From: Dickeya aquatica
GTDB lineage: Bacteria; Pseudomonadota; Gammaproteobacteria; Enterobacterales; Enterobacteriaceae
Direction of reading: 5' to 3'
NCBI RefSeq assembly: GCF_900095885.1
Contig: NZ_LT615367.1
Coordinates: 3,658,001 to 3,722,000 of the forward strand
Length of the DNA: 64,000 nt
A program made the position numbers and the translations under genes. Numbering within the stretch: position 1 is the stretch's first letter; every line of letters starts with the position of its first letter. Positions 18,673 to 28,350 of the stretch are shown here, piece after piece. The notes beneath the pieces are model-generated. The model did not search any database. It saw only the letters and a list, made by a program, of their open reading frames with translations, and was not told the DNA's origin.

Positions 18673-19227
18673 TCAAAACCACGGGATGGTGGCGGTCGCG
18701 CTTAAGCCGTAGCTGGAGAACACACCGGCGACCGGTGTGTCCTGCAGCGGGCCGTGCTCGACAAACAGTAAAAACGGTTGTCCGCTGGAAAGGCTACGCA
18801 GCGGCAAATACGGCAGCGAGGTGCGTTTTTCCACCGCATAGGGAATGCGGGCATCGGCTTCATCCGCAGTCATTCGGCCTTTACTCACCGCCCGGCGGCG
18901 CAGGCGTTCAGCGCTGCTTTTCACCTGCACCCGGCGCACGGTGCGGTACTGCGCACCCGCTGGTACCGGCAGTGCGTCGGTGATGGTGCTATAGTCGCGC
19001 AGCCCTGTGCGCCAGCCAGTTTGTTCCAGTGCCGTCAGTGCCTGCACGCTGCCGTGCAACCGCAGCCGTTCCCCCAGCGTTTTGCCCGCATCCGGAAAGC
19101 TCACGCCAATATCGCCGGTCGCACGCTGCCCCAGCGCCCGGTGCAACTTGGCAAACAGCGCGCTCAGCAACTGCACCGCGCTGAACTCCAGGTCGGGCAA
19201 CACCCGAATCTCGATATAGTGGTCCAT
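18673..19227 (-). CDS. cas6f: Cas6f (Csy4) crRNA endoribonuclease
   Basis: A 184-residue protein when started at ATG 19227. An ORF start 24 bases upstream would only add MAKKASNL. With the chosen start the catalytic histidine falls at residue 29 (AKLHRAL), the number known for Pseudomonas Csy4. The arginine-rich helix that grips the repeat hairpin is [18 protein letters not shown] near residue 110. It cuts pre-crRNA at the 3' base of the repeat stem and stays bound as part of the Csy complex. It is the last gene of the cas operon and is adjacent to array 1. Confidence 0.96.
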   Translation of the reverse strand: MDHYIEIRVLPDLEFSAVQLLSALFAKLHRALGQRATGDIGVSFPDAGKTLGERLRLHGSVQALTALEQTGWRTGLRDYSTITDALPVPAGAQYRTVRRVQVKSSAERLRRRAVSKGRMTADEADARIPYAVEKRTSLPYLPLRSLSSGQPFLLFVEHGPLQDTPVAGVFSSYGLSATATIPWF

Positions 19228-19231
19228 AAGG

Positions 19232-20239
19232 TTACTCGCCTTTTTCGCCAAACACCCCGCCGCGAATCAGTGTGGCGATCACGTAGTGCTGCTGCGCCAC
19301 CTCCGGTACGTCACCTTTACGTACCCAGTTATCCAGCAGGGTGTAAAAATCCATCTTATCTTTCGGCTGGCGATACGCACGGCCACGGCTGGTGACAGAA
19401 CCATAGGGTTCAACCGCAATAGGCCCAGTTTCTGCCGCTTGCGGGTGCCAGTCATCCACTGTGCGCAGCGCATTGCCGATTTTCTGGGAGTGCATCGCCG
19501 CCACGCCGTTAACCTGATACAGAATTTTGCTCTTGCCGTTGCGGGCACGCTCATCCAGCACCAGCTCCTGCGAAGGGAATACTTCCTGCCCGTTGCCCAG
19601 TTTTACCTGCGCTTCCACACGGAAAAACGCCGAACCGCTGCCCGCCAGCGCCTGCTCTATGGCATGAGCCAGTTCGGCCAGTGCGCCTGAAGGTTGGCTA
19701 AACTGGCGCAGCGAGTAGTCTTCGCCGTTGAATACCCAGCGCTTATCGTCGTGCGTCACTACCACCTGCACCGCTTCTGCGCCGATTCGGTTGCGCCACA
19801 AAAAACGACCACTGGCGATGTTCTCGGCGTAACGCGCCGCCAGCACGCCAAAGCCCTGCTCGCGGGCGTAACCGTTAATCAGGTCAGTCAGCGCCTGTTG
19901 ATAATCCTGATCGTTACACACCGACGGCAGTGCCAGATTACCCAGCACCCGCAGGGTGAAGGCCACTTTCAGCGTGTCGGCATCAAACGGCAGCGCTGCC
20001 ACATCCACCGTTTGCAGGTTGGCTTTTTGAATTTCGGCATCCAGTTTATCCGGGTCACTGCTGAGGGCGTTTTTTAACCGGTTGGAGATGGTGCCGCGTA
20101 CCGATTTTTCCTGAATCACCACCGGCTGCCAGTTATCCTGCTGCCAGTTGCCCGCCAGCATCAGCGCATCGGAATTCGCCAGTTTGCGCTCAAACGCCAG
20201 TACCGATGCGGTTTTCAACGTGGTTGCTGCTTTTGCCAT
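19232..20239 (-). CDS. csy3: Csy3 (Cas7f) backbone subunit of the type I-F surveillance complex
   Basis: 335 residues from ATG 20239, which has AAGGA six bases upstream; ATG 20248 is too close to that site. [20 protein letters not shown] is the typical Csy3 start, and [26 protein letters not shown] and [20 protein letters not shown] follow. Six copies of this protein coat the crRNA spacer in the complex. It lies between csy2 and cas6f with gaps of 11 and 4 bases. Confidence 0.96.
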   Translation of the reverse strand: MAKAATTLKTASVLAFERKLANSDALMLAGNWQQDNWQPVVIQEKSVRGTISNRLKNALSSDPDKLDAEIQKANLQTVDVAALPFDADTLKVAFTLRVLGNLALPSVCNDQDYQQALTDLINGYAREQGFGVLAARYAENIASGRFLWRNRIGAEAVQVVVTHDDKRWVFNGEDYSLRQFSQPSGALAELAHAIEQALAGSGSAFFRVEAQVKLGNGQEVFPSQELVLDERARNGKSKILYQVNGVAAMHSQKIGNALRTVDDWHPQAAETGPIAVEPYGSVTSRGRAYRQPKDKMDFYTLLDNWVRKGDVPEVAQQHYVIATLIRGGVFGEKGE

Positions 20240-20250
20240 GGTCTTCATCC

Positions 20251-21207
20251 TTATTCAAAGTCGTTCAGTTCGAATTCGTCGTAATCATCCGCTGTGCTCT
20301 CTGTACCTTGTCCGGTTTGCAGGCAGCGGTAAGTGTGGTGTTGATGGTCGTGTTGATAGTGGTAACGCCAGAAAATACGGTTGATGTCGTCAATACGGTG
20401 CGCGCCGCGCCATTCACCCACGCCGTAAATCGCTTCGGCAAAACAGAACGGGGTGGACGGGTCGCGGGTTTTCTCCACCTCGCCGGGGTTGTACAACGGC
20501 GAAATGGCGCGGTAGCCGGTCATCAGCGGCACCAGATAGCCGCCTTGCGGTTTCGGCAGCGGCTGCCAGCTCACCGCATCATCAGAAGATCGCACCGCCT
20601 GATATTTCAGGGCAGCAAAATCGAGCCAGGCATCCAGCATGTCCGCCTGCGGGTTGGTCTGTTGCAGGGTGTCAAGATGCGAACGCAATAGCGGGGTTCG
20701 GTCTACCAGCACAAAGCCCGGCAGTAAACGACGCATCAGGCTGCGGGTGGCAGTGCCATTGGCGGGGATGTCGTGGAAGCTTACCTGTTCGATATCCACC
20801 ATCAGCCCGCCCGCCAGCCGCTGCTGTTGCGCCTGTTGCTGCACTTGCTGGCGAAGCGCTTCGCGCCCGTCTTCACCGGGCAACATGCCGTGGCATTCGA
20901 TAAGCAGCGACACGGTGAGGTGCATCCGCCCCTCTTCGTTAAAGGCGGCGGTTTTTTCCTCTTTGGTCAGCGGGTTACGCGTCAGCGCAAAGCTGCGGTT
21001 CCAGCCGTTGCCGTAAGCGTGAACCTGATGCTGATGGCACACCACACCGCAGCCTTCCAGCCGCAAACCGTGAGATGCCTGCAACTGGCGCGACAACGCA
21101 TGGGTAAAGCCGAGAAAATGGCTGATGGCAGGAAAACCGTAGGTGTGCCCGGCAATGGCGTTGGCGTTTTCCACCTGAATACGCCGCAAAATCATCAGGC
21201 TGCTCAT
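20251..21207 (-). CDS. csy2: Csy2 (Cas5f) subunit
   Basis: 318 residues, starting [20 protein letters not shown], then [19 protein letters not shown], a hallmark of Csy2. It caps the 5' end of the crRNA together with Csy1 and takes part in PAM recognition. The start overlaps the csy1 stop by 4 bases, so translation is probably coupled. The gene looks intact. Confidence 0.95.
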   Translation of the reverse strand: MSSLMILRRIQVENANAIAGHTYGFPAISHFLGFTHALSRQLQASHGLRLEGCGVVCHQHQVHAYGNGWNRSFALTRNPLTKEEKTAAFNEEGRMHLTVSLLIECHGMLPGEDGREALRQQVQQQAQQQRLAGGLMVDIEQVSFHDIPANGTATRSLMRRLLPGFVLVDRTPLLRSHLDTLQQTNPQADMLDAWLDFAALKYQAVRSSDDAVSWQPLPKPQGGYLVPLMTGYRAISPLYNPGEVEKTRDPSTPFCFAEAIYGVGEWRGAHRIDDINRIFWRYHYQHDHQHHTYRCLQTGQGTESTADDYDEFELNDFE

Positions 21208-22541
21208 GCCAGTTCCTCCTTCAGCGCACGCTCGGTTTCCCGCAGGCGCTGCTTAAACAGCGCGGCGGTTGACCACTCGCGGCGCTCCACCTCGCCGAAA
21301 ATCAGTTTTTTGTGCTGCAATCGATCATTTAGCCACTGGCCAAATTCATGGGCGACCTGTTCCTTCCAGTCCCCGCCGTCGCGTGCATAACGAAAAGCGT
21401 CATCCTGCCGACAGCGAAATGGGTCAAGCCACAGTTGCAGAGGAAGGTTCAGGCGGGAATCCTTGCTCCAGCCTGCCGGGCGCAGGTTTTGCACCGTGGC
21501 GACATAGCCAAACAAGGTATCGATCAACTGGTCGAGGTAACGCCGGCGCTGGTTGCGAATGTCGCGGTTGTTTTCCACCTCTTTGACGCTGAGCAGGAAT
21601 TGCCGCATATCCCGGCGATCCACGTAGGTCAGCGCATCCACCTCGCCGTTGTGGCGAAAGATGGTGTCATGCTCCAGCGGCAGTTTAATTTGGCTGCGCC
21701 ACTGTGGTGGCGCACAGTTGAGCAGATAGGAGCGACCGCTGCGGGCGGAATTGAGCGCGGAGATATTTTGCGGCTTGGTGCCGCCCATGTTCTGCACCGC
21801 AATACCGGGGTAGCTAACATCAACCTCATCGTGCCAGCGCTTTTGTCGCCGGGCCTCGCGGATGGCTTTGGCCTGCTCGCCAAAGCGGGCCGGATTTAAA
21901 CGCTGATCCAGCGCCTGCGACAGCGAAGAGGAATAAAGGGGACTGAGTAAGTGGTATTCGCCGTCACCCACCGGAAAATAGATCTGCTTTGCCAGCTTGT
22001 GGGAACTGGGTTGCTTATCGCTCAACACCTGCCCGAACCCGGCCAGCCACTGTGCAAGTTGCTGCGGGCTTTCTGCCAGCGCTTCCAGCGCGCGGTGGTC
22101 GCCCCGCTGTAGCGCCGCCACCAGCGAATCGCCCTGATGCTCGGTTTGCAGCAATTTGGCCACATCCAGCGCCGCCGCGTTGCCGACGGCATCAATCGCC
22201 GGTTGCGCCAGCGACGCGGTAGAGAGCACATCCGTAGCCGTTTCAGGCTCAGAGCTGAACACACTGCTGCCTTTGGCGTCGCTGTGGGTGAATTTCAGCG
22301 CGTGGGTCACCAGGCTAATCTGCCCGGCGCGGCTGGCGGCATCCGTCAGCCAGGTGCGCACCTCATAAGCCTGCTCAATCTCACGCCGCTGCTGCAAAAG
22401 CGCCACGTCCGCTGCGGCCAGCGCTTCGCCGCTTAACGCCGCCCGTTGTTTGTCGGCGGCCTTATCGAAGGCATCCAGCTTGGCCTGCTTTCGGGTTTCG
22501 ATATAACTGACAATAAACTGCGTTAATTCACTCTCTTCCAT
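21204..22541 (-). CDS. csy1: Csy1 (Cas8f) large subunit
   Basis: 445 residues from ATG 22541, which has GGAGGAGG immediately upstream; the longer frame from 22601 overlaps cas3 and is rejected. [20 protein letters not shown] is the usual Csy1 opening, and the [21 protein letters not shown] region with PPQWRSQ near residues 250-300 is characteristic. Csy1 contacts the PAM (CC for type I-F) and recruits Cas2-3. The ATG lies 15 bases beyond the cas3 stop. Transcription from cas1 is now interrupted by the prophage. Confidence 0.95.
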   Translation of the reverse strand: MEESELTQFIVSYIETRKQAKLDAFDKAADKQRAALSGEALAAADVALLQQRREIEQAYEVRTWLTDAASRAGQISLVTHALKFTHSDAKGSSVFSSEPETATDVLSTASLAQPAIDAVGNAAALDVAKLLQTEHQGDSLVAALQRGDHRALEALAESPQQLAQWLAGFGQVLSDKQPSSHKLAKQIYFPVGDGEYHLLSPLYSSSLSQALDQRLNPARFGEQAKAIREARRQKRWHDEVDVSYPGIAVQNMGGTKPQNISALNSARSGRSYLLNCAPPQWRSQIKLPLEHDTIFRHNGEVDALTYVDRRDMRQFLLSVKEVENNRDIRNQRRRYLDQLIDTLFGYVATVQNLRPAGWSKDSRLNLPLQLWLDPFRCRQDDAFRYARDGGDWKEQVAHEFGQWLNDRLQHKKLIFGEVERREWSTAALFKQRLRETERALKEELA

Positions 22542-22555
22542 GCCTCCTCCTGTCA

Positions 22556-23530
22556 TCATGATTGTTCCCCAAACACCCCGAGCCACGGGTGCCAGCACCA
22601 CGCCCGGTTGTCGCGGGTGCTGATGCTGATTTCACCAAAGCGATCGCTGACTCTGGCTAACTCCCACTGTTTTTCCTCAGCCAGTTGCAGATAACGCGCG
22701 GTGTAATCCATCTCTACCCACTGGCTGACGCCATCGGCCATAGCCTGTTGTACTGAGCGAATCTCATCGGTTTTTTTCCAGCCGCTCGGCCCATCGTCCT
22801 GCAACATAAAGACCGGATCGTCGCCTTCATCTTCCAATCGCAGCCAGTAACGCTGCTGCGGGTCTGAGCGGCGAAACGGCGTGCGCCGCTGTAGTTCGCC
22901 GTTCCAGTGCAACGCAACCTTCCACCACAACACCGCGGCCGGTTTATCCGTCGGCCGCGGTGTTGCCCTCCCCAACAGCATTAACCTTAATGCTGCGTGT
23001 TCGAGGCTGATTAGCGTCAGATTTTTGAGATCTAACGGTGGCTCGGTAATACGCGGCGCGGCGCTGATGTGCTGGTAGTCTTCCGGTTTGAGGATCTCCC
23101 GCAGGTCGTGGCTGGCGAGTGTGAAACCGTGCTCCGATTCAAAACCGGGGCGAAGGAACACCACGTTTTCGCCTTTCAGCGCCCGCACGTTATGGCTTAG
23201 CAGATAAAAGTTAGGAGAGGTCGGCACATACTCGTCACGCTGGCGGTGGCGCAGAATACGCCCGGCTAACTGGATAAATGAACGCATCGAGCTGGGTTCA
23301 GCGATGGCCCAGTCGTAATCGTGGTCACGGCCGACTTCCGCCACCGAGGTGGCCAGCACCACAAACAGGTGATGCTGCTGCGGCTGCCGTTCGATGGCGT
23401 CACGAATTTCCGCCACCTGCCACAGTGCCTGCGGGTCTTTGCGCATCAGTGCCGCATCCAGCCGCGCTTCGATGTGGGAGCGCATCGCCAGCGGGTGCTG
23501 GCTGTGATACACGCAATAATGCACGCAGTA
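22556..23530 (-). pseudogene. cas3: cas2-3, C-terminal fragment cut off by the prophage
   Basis: 324 codons of Cas2-3 continue in frame from the prophage edge. They start CVHYCVYHSQHPLAMRSHIE and include helicase motif VI (QLAGRILRHRQRDE near 23250) of the second RecA domain, and the C-terminal domain to [11 protein letters not shown]. Any protein would have to start inside, for example at ATG 23524, and would lack Cas2, HD nuclease and Walker A. Joined to 58281-60594 minus one TACT copy it gives a 1094-residue protein, the normal I-F length. Confidence 0.95.
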
Positions 23531-23633
23531 TGTAGCGTGGCGAAATTTTTCGCATAGATTTGCAATAGATTTTACACAGCGCGAAGGCGCAGATATTGCG
23601 CCTTTTGCATTATGTAAAACCTTTCGCCGCCTT
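23531..23633 (+). promoter_or_regulatory. Prophage right end with transposase-binding repeats
   Basis: The first 103 bases inward from the right terminus hold no gene. They contain copies of a short motif in the same inward direction as at the left end: TTTTTCGCATAG (23546-23557), ATTTTACACAGCGCGAAGG (23569-23587) and CCTTTTGCATTATG (about 23601-23614). They correspond in position to the R1-R3 MuA sites of Mu. Site limits are approximate. Confidence 0.6.
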
Positions 23634-24335
23634 TTAGTTTGTGATTTTCGGGTATGGCTGGATATTAAACAACTTTGTGTTTAGTCTCTTTCTCGCCCGC
23701 TTGTTTAGAAACCTGATATACCGAAACTGCCGGAAGCGATGCGCTGTAGCTCGCTCTTTGTTCTCTCTTAGATATTCACCTCTAGTGCCGCCGCGCTTAA
23801 TCGCATTCATTGCAATAGAGTGATAAAACTCACCATCTAACTCATAAAACGTTGAGTAGTGACTGCCGATATATTCAAAATTTGATGCCTGATAGACAAC
23901 CCCGGAACGGCCACAGCGCTCATCAGCAAATGTCTGAACCCATTGAACGCCGGGGTGTAGGAGCTTGATGGTTTTTAGAGAGTAGCTGATCGCTCTTGAT
24001 TCTGAATTGCGCGGCATGCAGTCATGTAGCCACATTCTATTTAGCTCCATGTACTCTTTGTTTCCTGTTCCTTCGACGACACGTTTGCCGCTTGCTGGGT
24101 TTAGCGCATACCCCCACTGCAATACGCCAACGATATCTCGCCCGGAAAATACCCCAAGATGCAAATATGAATTATTAACAAACCTGCCTGAATAATGCTT
24201 GTTAACAACAATGGCTCGAGCCAGCCAGGCTGGGATTGTTTCAACCCGCAGTTCCGGTGAGCCATACCCGACAATAGAGCCGTTGTATTTTATGATATCT
24301 GGCTTGATTAATACGCGCGACGTAAACTTCTTCAT
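23634..24335 (-). CDS. mom: Mom-like DNA adenine modification protein
   Basis: 233 residues from ATG 24335 (Mu Mom has 231); a longer frame from 24404 is possible. GNAT-like features: [20 protein letters not shown] near residue 45, the acetyl-CoA-type region [11 protein letters not shown] near 100, then [20 protein letters not shown] and [21 protein letters not shown]. Mom adds a carbamoylmethyl group to N6 of adenine in phage DNA and protects it from restriction. As in Mu it is the last gene at the right end. Three GATC sites precede the start. No com gene is seen upstream. Confidence 0.82.
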   Translation of the reverse strand: MKKFTSRVLIKPDIIKYNGSIVGYGSPELRVETIPAWLARAIVVNKHYSGRFVNNSYLHLGVFSGRDIVGVLQWGYALNPASGKRVVEGTGNKEYMELNRMWLHDCMPRNSESRAISYSLKTIKLLHPGVQWVQTFADERCGRSGVVYQASNFEYIGSHYSTFYELDGEFYHSIAMNAIKRGGTRGEYLRENKERATAHRFRQFRYIRFLNKRARKRLNTKLFNIQPYPKITN

Positions 24336-24349
24336 CTTTATAAGGCACC

Positions 24350-24410
24350 AATACGATCGATTTAACAGATCAATATTCAAATATTGATTATCAAATACGA
24401 TCATATGGGT
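24350..24410 (-). promoter_or_regulatory. mom control region: three GATC sites and a palindrome
   Basis: GATC occurs at 24355, 24368 and 24399, all within 48 bases before the chosen mom start. Mu mom is switched by Dam methylation of a cluster of GATC sites that otherwise bind OxyR. Between the second and third site lies TCAATATT-CA-AATATTGA (24370-24387), a perfect inverted repeat that could bind a repressor. Sequence observed; regulation inferred from Mu. Confidence 0.6.
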
Positions 24411-24439
24411 GGCGGGCTCAGAATGTCATATGACCTCGT

Positions 24440-25051
24440 TCAGTGTGCTGGTTCCGTCGGCCAGTCGATATCCGGTGCGGCGGCAGTGTTAATGCGACCT
24501 AATTGCACCAGATAGATTTTCCACTCTTTCAGTAAGCGCGTTTCCGTCTCTGTCGCCATCGCCAGTTCTTCGGCATAGGTCAGCTCGCTGATGCGCTCAC
24601 GGGCGGCCTGCCGCCGTGCATCAAGGTCGCGCTGCGCCGCCAGTACCGTTGTGGCGTGCTGCGCCGCCGTATCCGTCACCCACGTATCGTCTTGCCAGCG
24701 GTCAAACTCACCGGATGGCGGCAACAACGTCAGGTGTTCCGGCAAATCACCGAGCGTGTCAATCACCTGCGGCTGGCGGGTGCGGGTGTCATACGCCGTT
24801 TGACCGCGAAAGTCCGCCACCACCTCCCAGCGCAACCCATCGGCAGCGCGCCGCACTGCCTGCCCGGTCGCTACATCGGCTGGTGGCGCATCGGCATAGC
24901 TGTGTGCGGGCACGCCGGTGCCGGTCATCAGGTACTCATCGCTGCTGCCGTTATATTCGCCGGTTTGCGTATCAGCGTGATAAACCGTCAGCCAGCCAGT
25001 GTTTGACGCCAGTCCATTTTCGCCTAATACAGCGATTTCATTGGTTTGCAT
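24440..25051 (-). CDS. Tail fibre assembly protein
   Basis: 203 residues. The C-terminal half has the pattern of the tail fibre assembly chaperone family (Mu gpU, lambda Tfa): a helix rich in Arg, Ala and Glu (AAQRDLDARRQAARERISEL), then LTYAEELAMATETETRLLKEW and an end with YLVQLGRINTAAAPDIDWP. It helps the fibre protein fold and attach. The start codon overlaps the stop of the fibre gene. Host-range genes are commonly exchanged here. Confidence 0.88.
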   Translation of the reverse strand: MQTNEIAVLGENGLASNTGWLTVYHADTQTGEYNGSSDEYLMTGTGVPAHSYADAPPADVATGQAVRRAADGLRWEVVADFRGQTAYDTRTRQPQVIDTLGDLPEHLTLLPPSGEFDRWQDDTWVTDTAAQHATTVLAAQRDLDARRQAARERISELTYAEELAMATETETRLLKEWKIYLVQLGRINTAAAPDIDWPTEPAH

Positions 25052-25749
25052 TATGCGGCCCTCACGATGTAGTTAAATGCAACGTTGCGGGGGCGGGTTT
25101 CAGATGATACGCGCGGCTGGCCGCCAGAGATCGCCCTTATCGATATACCGCCAATCAAATCCCCGCCACCACTAAACGCCCCGCCACCGTCGATGATTGG
25201 TAAATTCCCGCCGCTCGCCGCCTGCCCCGAGTAGCGCATATCGCCATGTCCGTGGTTCTGAATAGCGTCGCCCTGCGCTGACATCAATCCACGCCCCATA
25301 TCTACCCCGCGTCCATCATCCCAGCCGCGAATAAACTCGCCGCGCAAATCTGGCAATACGCCAGACTGATACAGCGCCGCCAGCCTGGGATAGAGCGTTT
25401 TGTCAAACGCCTGTCCATTACATTTCAGCCAGCCTGCGGGCGCGCTAGCCTGCGGCCACGGCAGCGGGATGCCTGCGATATCTGCGATATCCAGTTTCTG
25501 AGTCAAGCCGGTTAATTTTGCATAACGCCAGTCCAGAGCCATCATCAGTTGCGTTGTCGATGATCCGTCTGCATTGATGCCTGCAAACCCCAGCAGTGTC
25601 AGCAATTCACTTTGAATGCTGCGAACAGCGCCTTGCATACTATTCATGTATGCGGCATCTACAATTGTTCCCTCTTCGCCGGTAACTTTATTCTCATCAT
25701 AAAACGCACCGTCTGACGACTGCGTCGTGACAGGAATTAGCGGCTTCAT
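25051..25749 (-). CDS. Tail fibre protein with collar domain
   Basis: 232 residues, short for a Mu fibre. The N-terminal part (SDGAFYDENKVTGEEGTIVD, then AAYMNSMQGAVRSIQSELL) is the baseplate-attachment region of Mu-like fibres. The middle has the phage collar signature PAGWLKCNGQAFDKTLYPRL, with DLRGEFIRGWDDGRGVD after it. The C-terminus is glycine-rich and ends RPRNVAFNYIVRA, typical of the receptor-binding end. It overlaps the gp48-like gene by 4 bases. Confidence 0.88.
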   Translation of the reverse strand: MKPLIPVTTQSSDGAFYDENKVTGEEGTIVDAAYMNSMQGAVRSIQSELLTLLGFAGINADGSSTTQLMMALDWRYAKLTGLTQKLDIADIAGIPLPWPQASAPAGWLKCNGQAFDKTLYPRLAALYQSGVLPDLRGEFIRGWDDGRGVDMGRGLMSAQGDAIQNHGHGDMRYSGQAASGGNLPIIDGGGAFSGGGDLIGGISIRAISGGQPRVSSETRPRNVAFNYIVRAA

Positions 25750-26312
25750 TTGGCCTCCGTATAATTAAAAACGCACAGTGTGTGTGCAGGTTTCAGCTCG
25801 TTAAATACAGATTCAATAACAGCGTCCCGCGATGACATTAATCGCTCACCGCAACGACTAATGCCTGTTCTGAAATAGTATTTTTTGACCGAGGATGACC
25901 CGACATTGACGCGCCAGACAAATCGGATGTTCGTCGATGCCAGACGCTGCCCGCAGCGACTGACTCCACACCGAAACGGCATGAGCTCATCAATCGTGAT
26001 GTCGTACCCCATTTTCTTAGCAAGCCCCGTGAAGTACGGAATGCTTAGGCCACCCGTCTCAGCGACTTTTATCAGAACATCTTCCAGGCGCTGCTGATAC
26101 GACAGCCCAACCGCAGGAGCGATGCCGAGAACGCGCTCCCAGTCCGAAAGCAGCCCGTTTGCACGCAGCGGGGTGACTGCGCCTAATACGTCGTTTGCCC
26201 GTGCCTTTGTTGCAGATAGCGCATCGCCTTCCGCAGTTAATTCGGTGGATAATTGCTCGGCATTGGGGCTATATGAAACTGGAGGTAACAATAATGACAG
26301 CAACTCTTTCAT
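25746..26312 (-). CDS. Tail protein gp48-like (YmfQ/DUF2313 family)
   Basis: 188 residues starting at ATG 26312 in an ATGA overlap with the baseplate J gene. It starts MKELLSLLLPPVSYSP and has GLLSDWERVLGI and the paired FRCGVSRCGQRL and FRTGISRCGERLMSS, a cysteine-containing repeat typical of YmfQ proteins. It is the last baseplate component before the fibre in Mu-like phages and P2-like gpI has a similar position. Confidence 0.88.
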   Translation of the reverse strand: MKELLSLLLPPVSYSPNAEQLSTELTAEGDALSATKARANDVLGAVTPLRANGLLSDWERVLGIAPAVGLSYQQRLEDVLIKVAETGGLSIPYFTGLAKKMGYDITIDELMPFRCGVSRCGQRLASTNIRFVWRVNVGSSSVKKYYFRTGISRCGERLMSSRDAVIESVFNELKPAHTLCVFNYTEAK

Positions 26313-27370
26313 AGCATCGCCACTGTGATATTTCCGGCTCGCAGCCACTCAACAATATTGTTATTTACTGTCGCCGCAATATTACCGGCCGGGCTGACTA
26401 TAGCGCGGTCAACAACACCGCCGATTTGCGATATCAGCATCTCAGCCTGACTTCGAATAAATGATTCGCCCGGCTCCAGCGTGTTAAAATAACTCGTCAA
26501 CGCATCGCGAATATTTTGCGTAACAGCTTGCACGGTTACGCCACTGACGCTAATTGCGACGGAAATATCAACATTCTTGGGGGTCGGCGCTAATATCATT
26601 GTGCTTTTTGCTGTGACCGGCCTGACGTCGTCGATATACGCCTGCACCTTGTTAATAATTTCAGCGCTCGGCAGCCCGCTGGCTGACGTGATTACCACAT
26701 CAACAGTTCCCAGCCCCCGCCGCAGCGGATAAACGTATGCCGCGCTAACGCCGTCAACACTCATTGCCCAGCGTCTGTAATCGTATTTATTGCCACCGGC
26801 AGGCGGCCGCCGAATCACATCGAGCAGGCGGGCGAGCATCTCAGCATCCGTCTCCCGTTCCGTGCCGCCTGCCATCAAACCTATTGTGACAACACTATCG
26901 AACCCTGGCGGCGTGCTGGTAAATGTCCCTGTAACTGCCGCTGTTGTATTGCCTGCCGTGCCAGCAAGAGAGGGGACGGCAGCGACGCTAAACTTACCGT
27001 CAGCGCCTACAGTTACAGCCTGCGTTGTTGTATACGACAGAGAGCCACGATTTATCGTGCGCCCCACTGCTGACGTCGCGCCGGGTTCACCTGTTCCTGA
27101 AATAAATCCTGATGCTGTCGTTTGTGCCTTGCGCGTTATATTCCGCAGCCGGCAGTGCCATTCGAGATATTCTGTATCCGCCGTGTCAGGAAAAATCTGC
27201 CGGACTATCCAGGCTTGATGACGATATAATCCTGTAATAACACTCGCGACCGACGACGCACGGATATAAAAATCAGAGTCCTCAGACACGTCAGCCGATG
27301 GCAATAAATTTTTAATATCCGCCAGGATTTTTGCGCGCGTCTCATCAAACGAATCTGTCACGAACGCCAT
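26309..27370 (-). CDS. Baseplate protein gp47-like (J family)
   Basis: 353 residues of the baseplate wedge family (Mu gp47, P2 gpJ): TRAKILADIKNLLPSADVSE near the N-terminus, YLEWHCRLRNITRKAQTTAS, GGTERETDAEMLARLLDVIR near 195, and PPAGGNKYDYRRWAMSVDGV. It joins the tube hub to the fibre network. It abuts gp46 with no gap and overlaps gp48 by 4 bases. Confidence 0.92.
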   Translation of the reverse strand: MAFVTDSFDETRAKILADIKNLLPSADVSEDSDFYIRASSVASVITGLYRHQAWIVRQIFPDTADTEYLEWHCRLRNITRKAQTTASGFISGTGEPGATSAVGRTINRGSLSYTTTQAVTVGADGKFSVAAVPSLAGTAGNTTAAVTGTFTSTPPGFDSVVTIGLMAGGTERETDAEMLARLLDVIRRPPAGGNKYDYRRWAMSVDGVSAAYVYPLRRGLGTVDVVITSASGLPSAEIINKVQAYIDDVRPVTAKSTMILAPTPKNVDISVAISVSGVTVQAVTQNIRDALTSYFNTLEPGESFIRSQAEMLISQIGGVVDRAIVSPAGNIAATVNNNIVEWLRAGNITVAML

Positions 27371-27718
27371 TTAACTCACCCTTACCGGATATTTAAACAG
27401 TTCACGCCCGGCGGGCGCGGTCACATCAATAATCAGAATCAGCCAGCCGTTATCGCCCGCCTCTGTAGCGACGTCGATTGATGTCGCACGACCGTCATCA
27501 ATAAGCGGCTGCAACGCTTCGGCAGCGTATTGACGAGCCAGCGTATAGACGCGACTAACATTCTTTTCGCGCGTCAGCAGATGCAACTTTGAACCCAGCG
27601 ACGGCACAGCCCAATATGACCCATGTGGGGTCATGAGTCGGATATACACAGCATTAGCCAATGTGGCCGTTGCTGTGCCAGCGTAATCGCCGGTTGTTGG
27701 GTTCAATAAATTGTCCAT
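27371..27718 (-). CDS. Baseplate protein gp46-like (W/gp25 family)
   Basis: 115 residues from ATG 27718 (MDNLLNPTTGDYAGTATATL). The frame extends to 27787, but those 69 bases contain the late-promoter motif and encode nothing family-like, so the inner start is preferred. LREKNV-like LTREKNVSRVYTLARQYAAE and the C-terminal DNGWLILIIDVTAPAG fit Mu gp46, a gp25-like wedge protein. Confidence 0.85.
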   Translation of the reverse strand: MDNLLNPTTGDYAGTATATLANAVYIRLMTPHGSYWAVPSLGSKLHLLTREKNVSRVYTLARQYAAEALQPLIDDGRATSIDVATEAGDNGWLILIIDVTAPAGRELFKYPVRVS

Positions 27719-27750
27719 GCAGCCATGATGGCCTGCATGGTGAAAGAGAG

Positions 27751-27771
27751 TAATGTGACGGGGTTCAGTGG
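27751..27771 (-). promoter_or_regulatory. Late promoter/activator motif, copy 3
   Basis: On the minus strand CCACTGAACCCCGTCACATT followed by A. The same motif occurs at 39692-39712 and 48344-48367 and nowhere else that I see. It ends 33 bases before the gp46-like start. It lies in a true gap between two tail genes and probably corresponds to Mu promoter P(P), served by the C/Mor-type activator. Confidence 0.65.
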
Positions 27772-27783
27772 GTATTGCCGGGA

Positions 27784-28350
27784 TCACATTGACTGATTTG
27801 GTGTGCCGGTTGTGCCGCCGGAATCGCCAGGGTGGTTATGTCCGTCGTAAATTTCGCGGACGCGACTCATCGTTGATGTTTTATCTGCGATTTCTTCACT
27901 TGCCTTTAATAAAGGTGTATTAAAATCCGCCCCTTCATTCGCATTGACAATATATTTTTTACAGTTGACCCGATATTCATCGCAATCAACCGTAATTATG
28001 CGCCCCTTTTTTAGTGCAATTGCCGCGCCTTCATTGGTATAAATCGCAACCTCTCCCGACGAAAGCGCTTTGATTCGATACGACGCCGACTCGGTGGCGA
28101 CAACGACGCTATGCGACGTTCTGCCGCCCAGCGGGATCACAACCCCCATAGTGCCTGGCGGCGGGTTTGACGTAAATCCATAATGCTGGAACAACTCAGC
28201 ATCTTGAATCTGTTCCCCAGCCAGCCCATTTGCCTGAAACGTCTGCACCGGCCCCACGCTGTTAACACGCGATAAACGCACCCTAAACGCTTGCCTGACG
28301 CTGTTCATTGCCCGGCGAATCTTTGCTTCAACATTATCCCACATCGACAA
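27784..28350 (-). CDS. Baseplate assembly protein gp45-like (V family spike)
   Basis: 188 residues. It has the OB-fold N-terminal region (QTFQANGLAGEQIQDAELFQ, HYGFTSNPPPGTMGVVIPLG) and a C-terminal DNTPLLK-like FNTPLLKASEEIADKTSTMS, then YDGHNHPGDSGG with the His pair of iron-bound spike tips (HxH-like HNHPG). It forms the membrane-piercing spike of the contractile tail. It overlaps the gp44 gene by 17 bases. Confidence 0.9.
   Translation of the reverse strand: MSMWDNVEAKIRRAMNSVRQAFRVRLSRVNSVGPVQTFQANGLAGEQIQDAELFQHYGFTSNPPPGTMGVVIPLGGRTSHSVVVATESASYRIKALSSGEVAIYTNEGAAIALKKGRIITVDCDEYRVNCKKYIVNANEGADFNTPLLKASEEIADKTSTMSRVREIYDGHNHPGDSGGTTGTPNQSM

Noticed and set aside
22556-23524. Treating the C-terminal cas3 piece as a separate helicase gene
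   Set aside because: The ATG at 23524 is chance inside the original frame; the frame continues to the prophage edge and joins exactly with the N-terminal piece.
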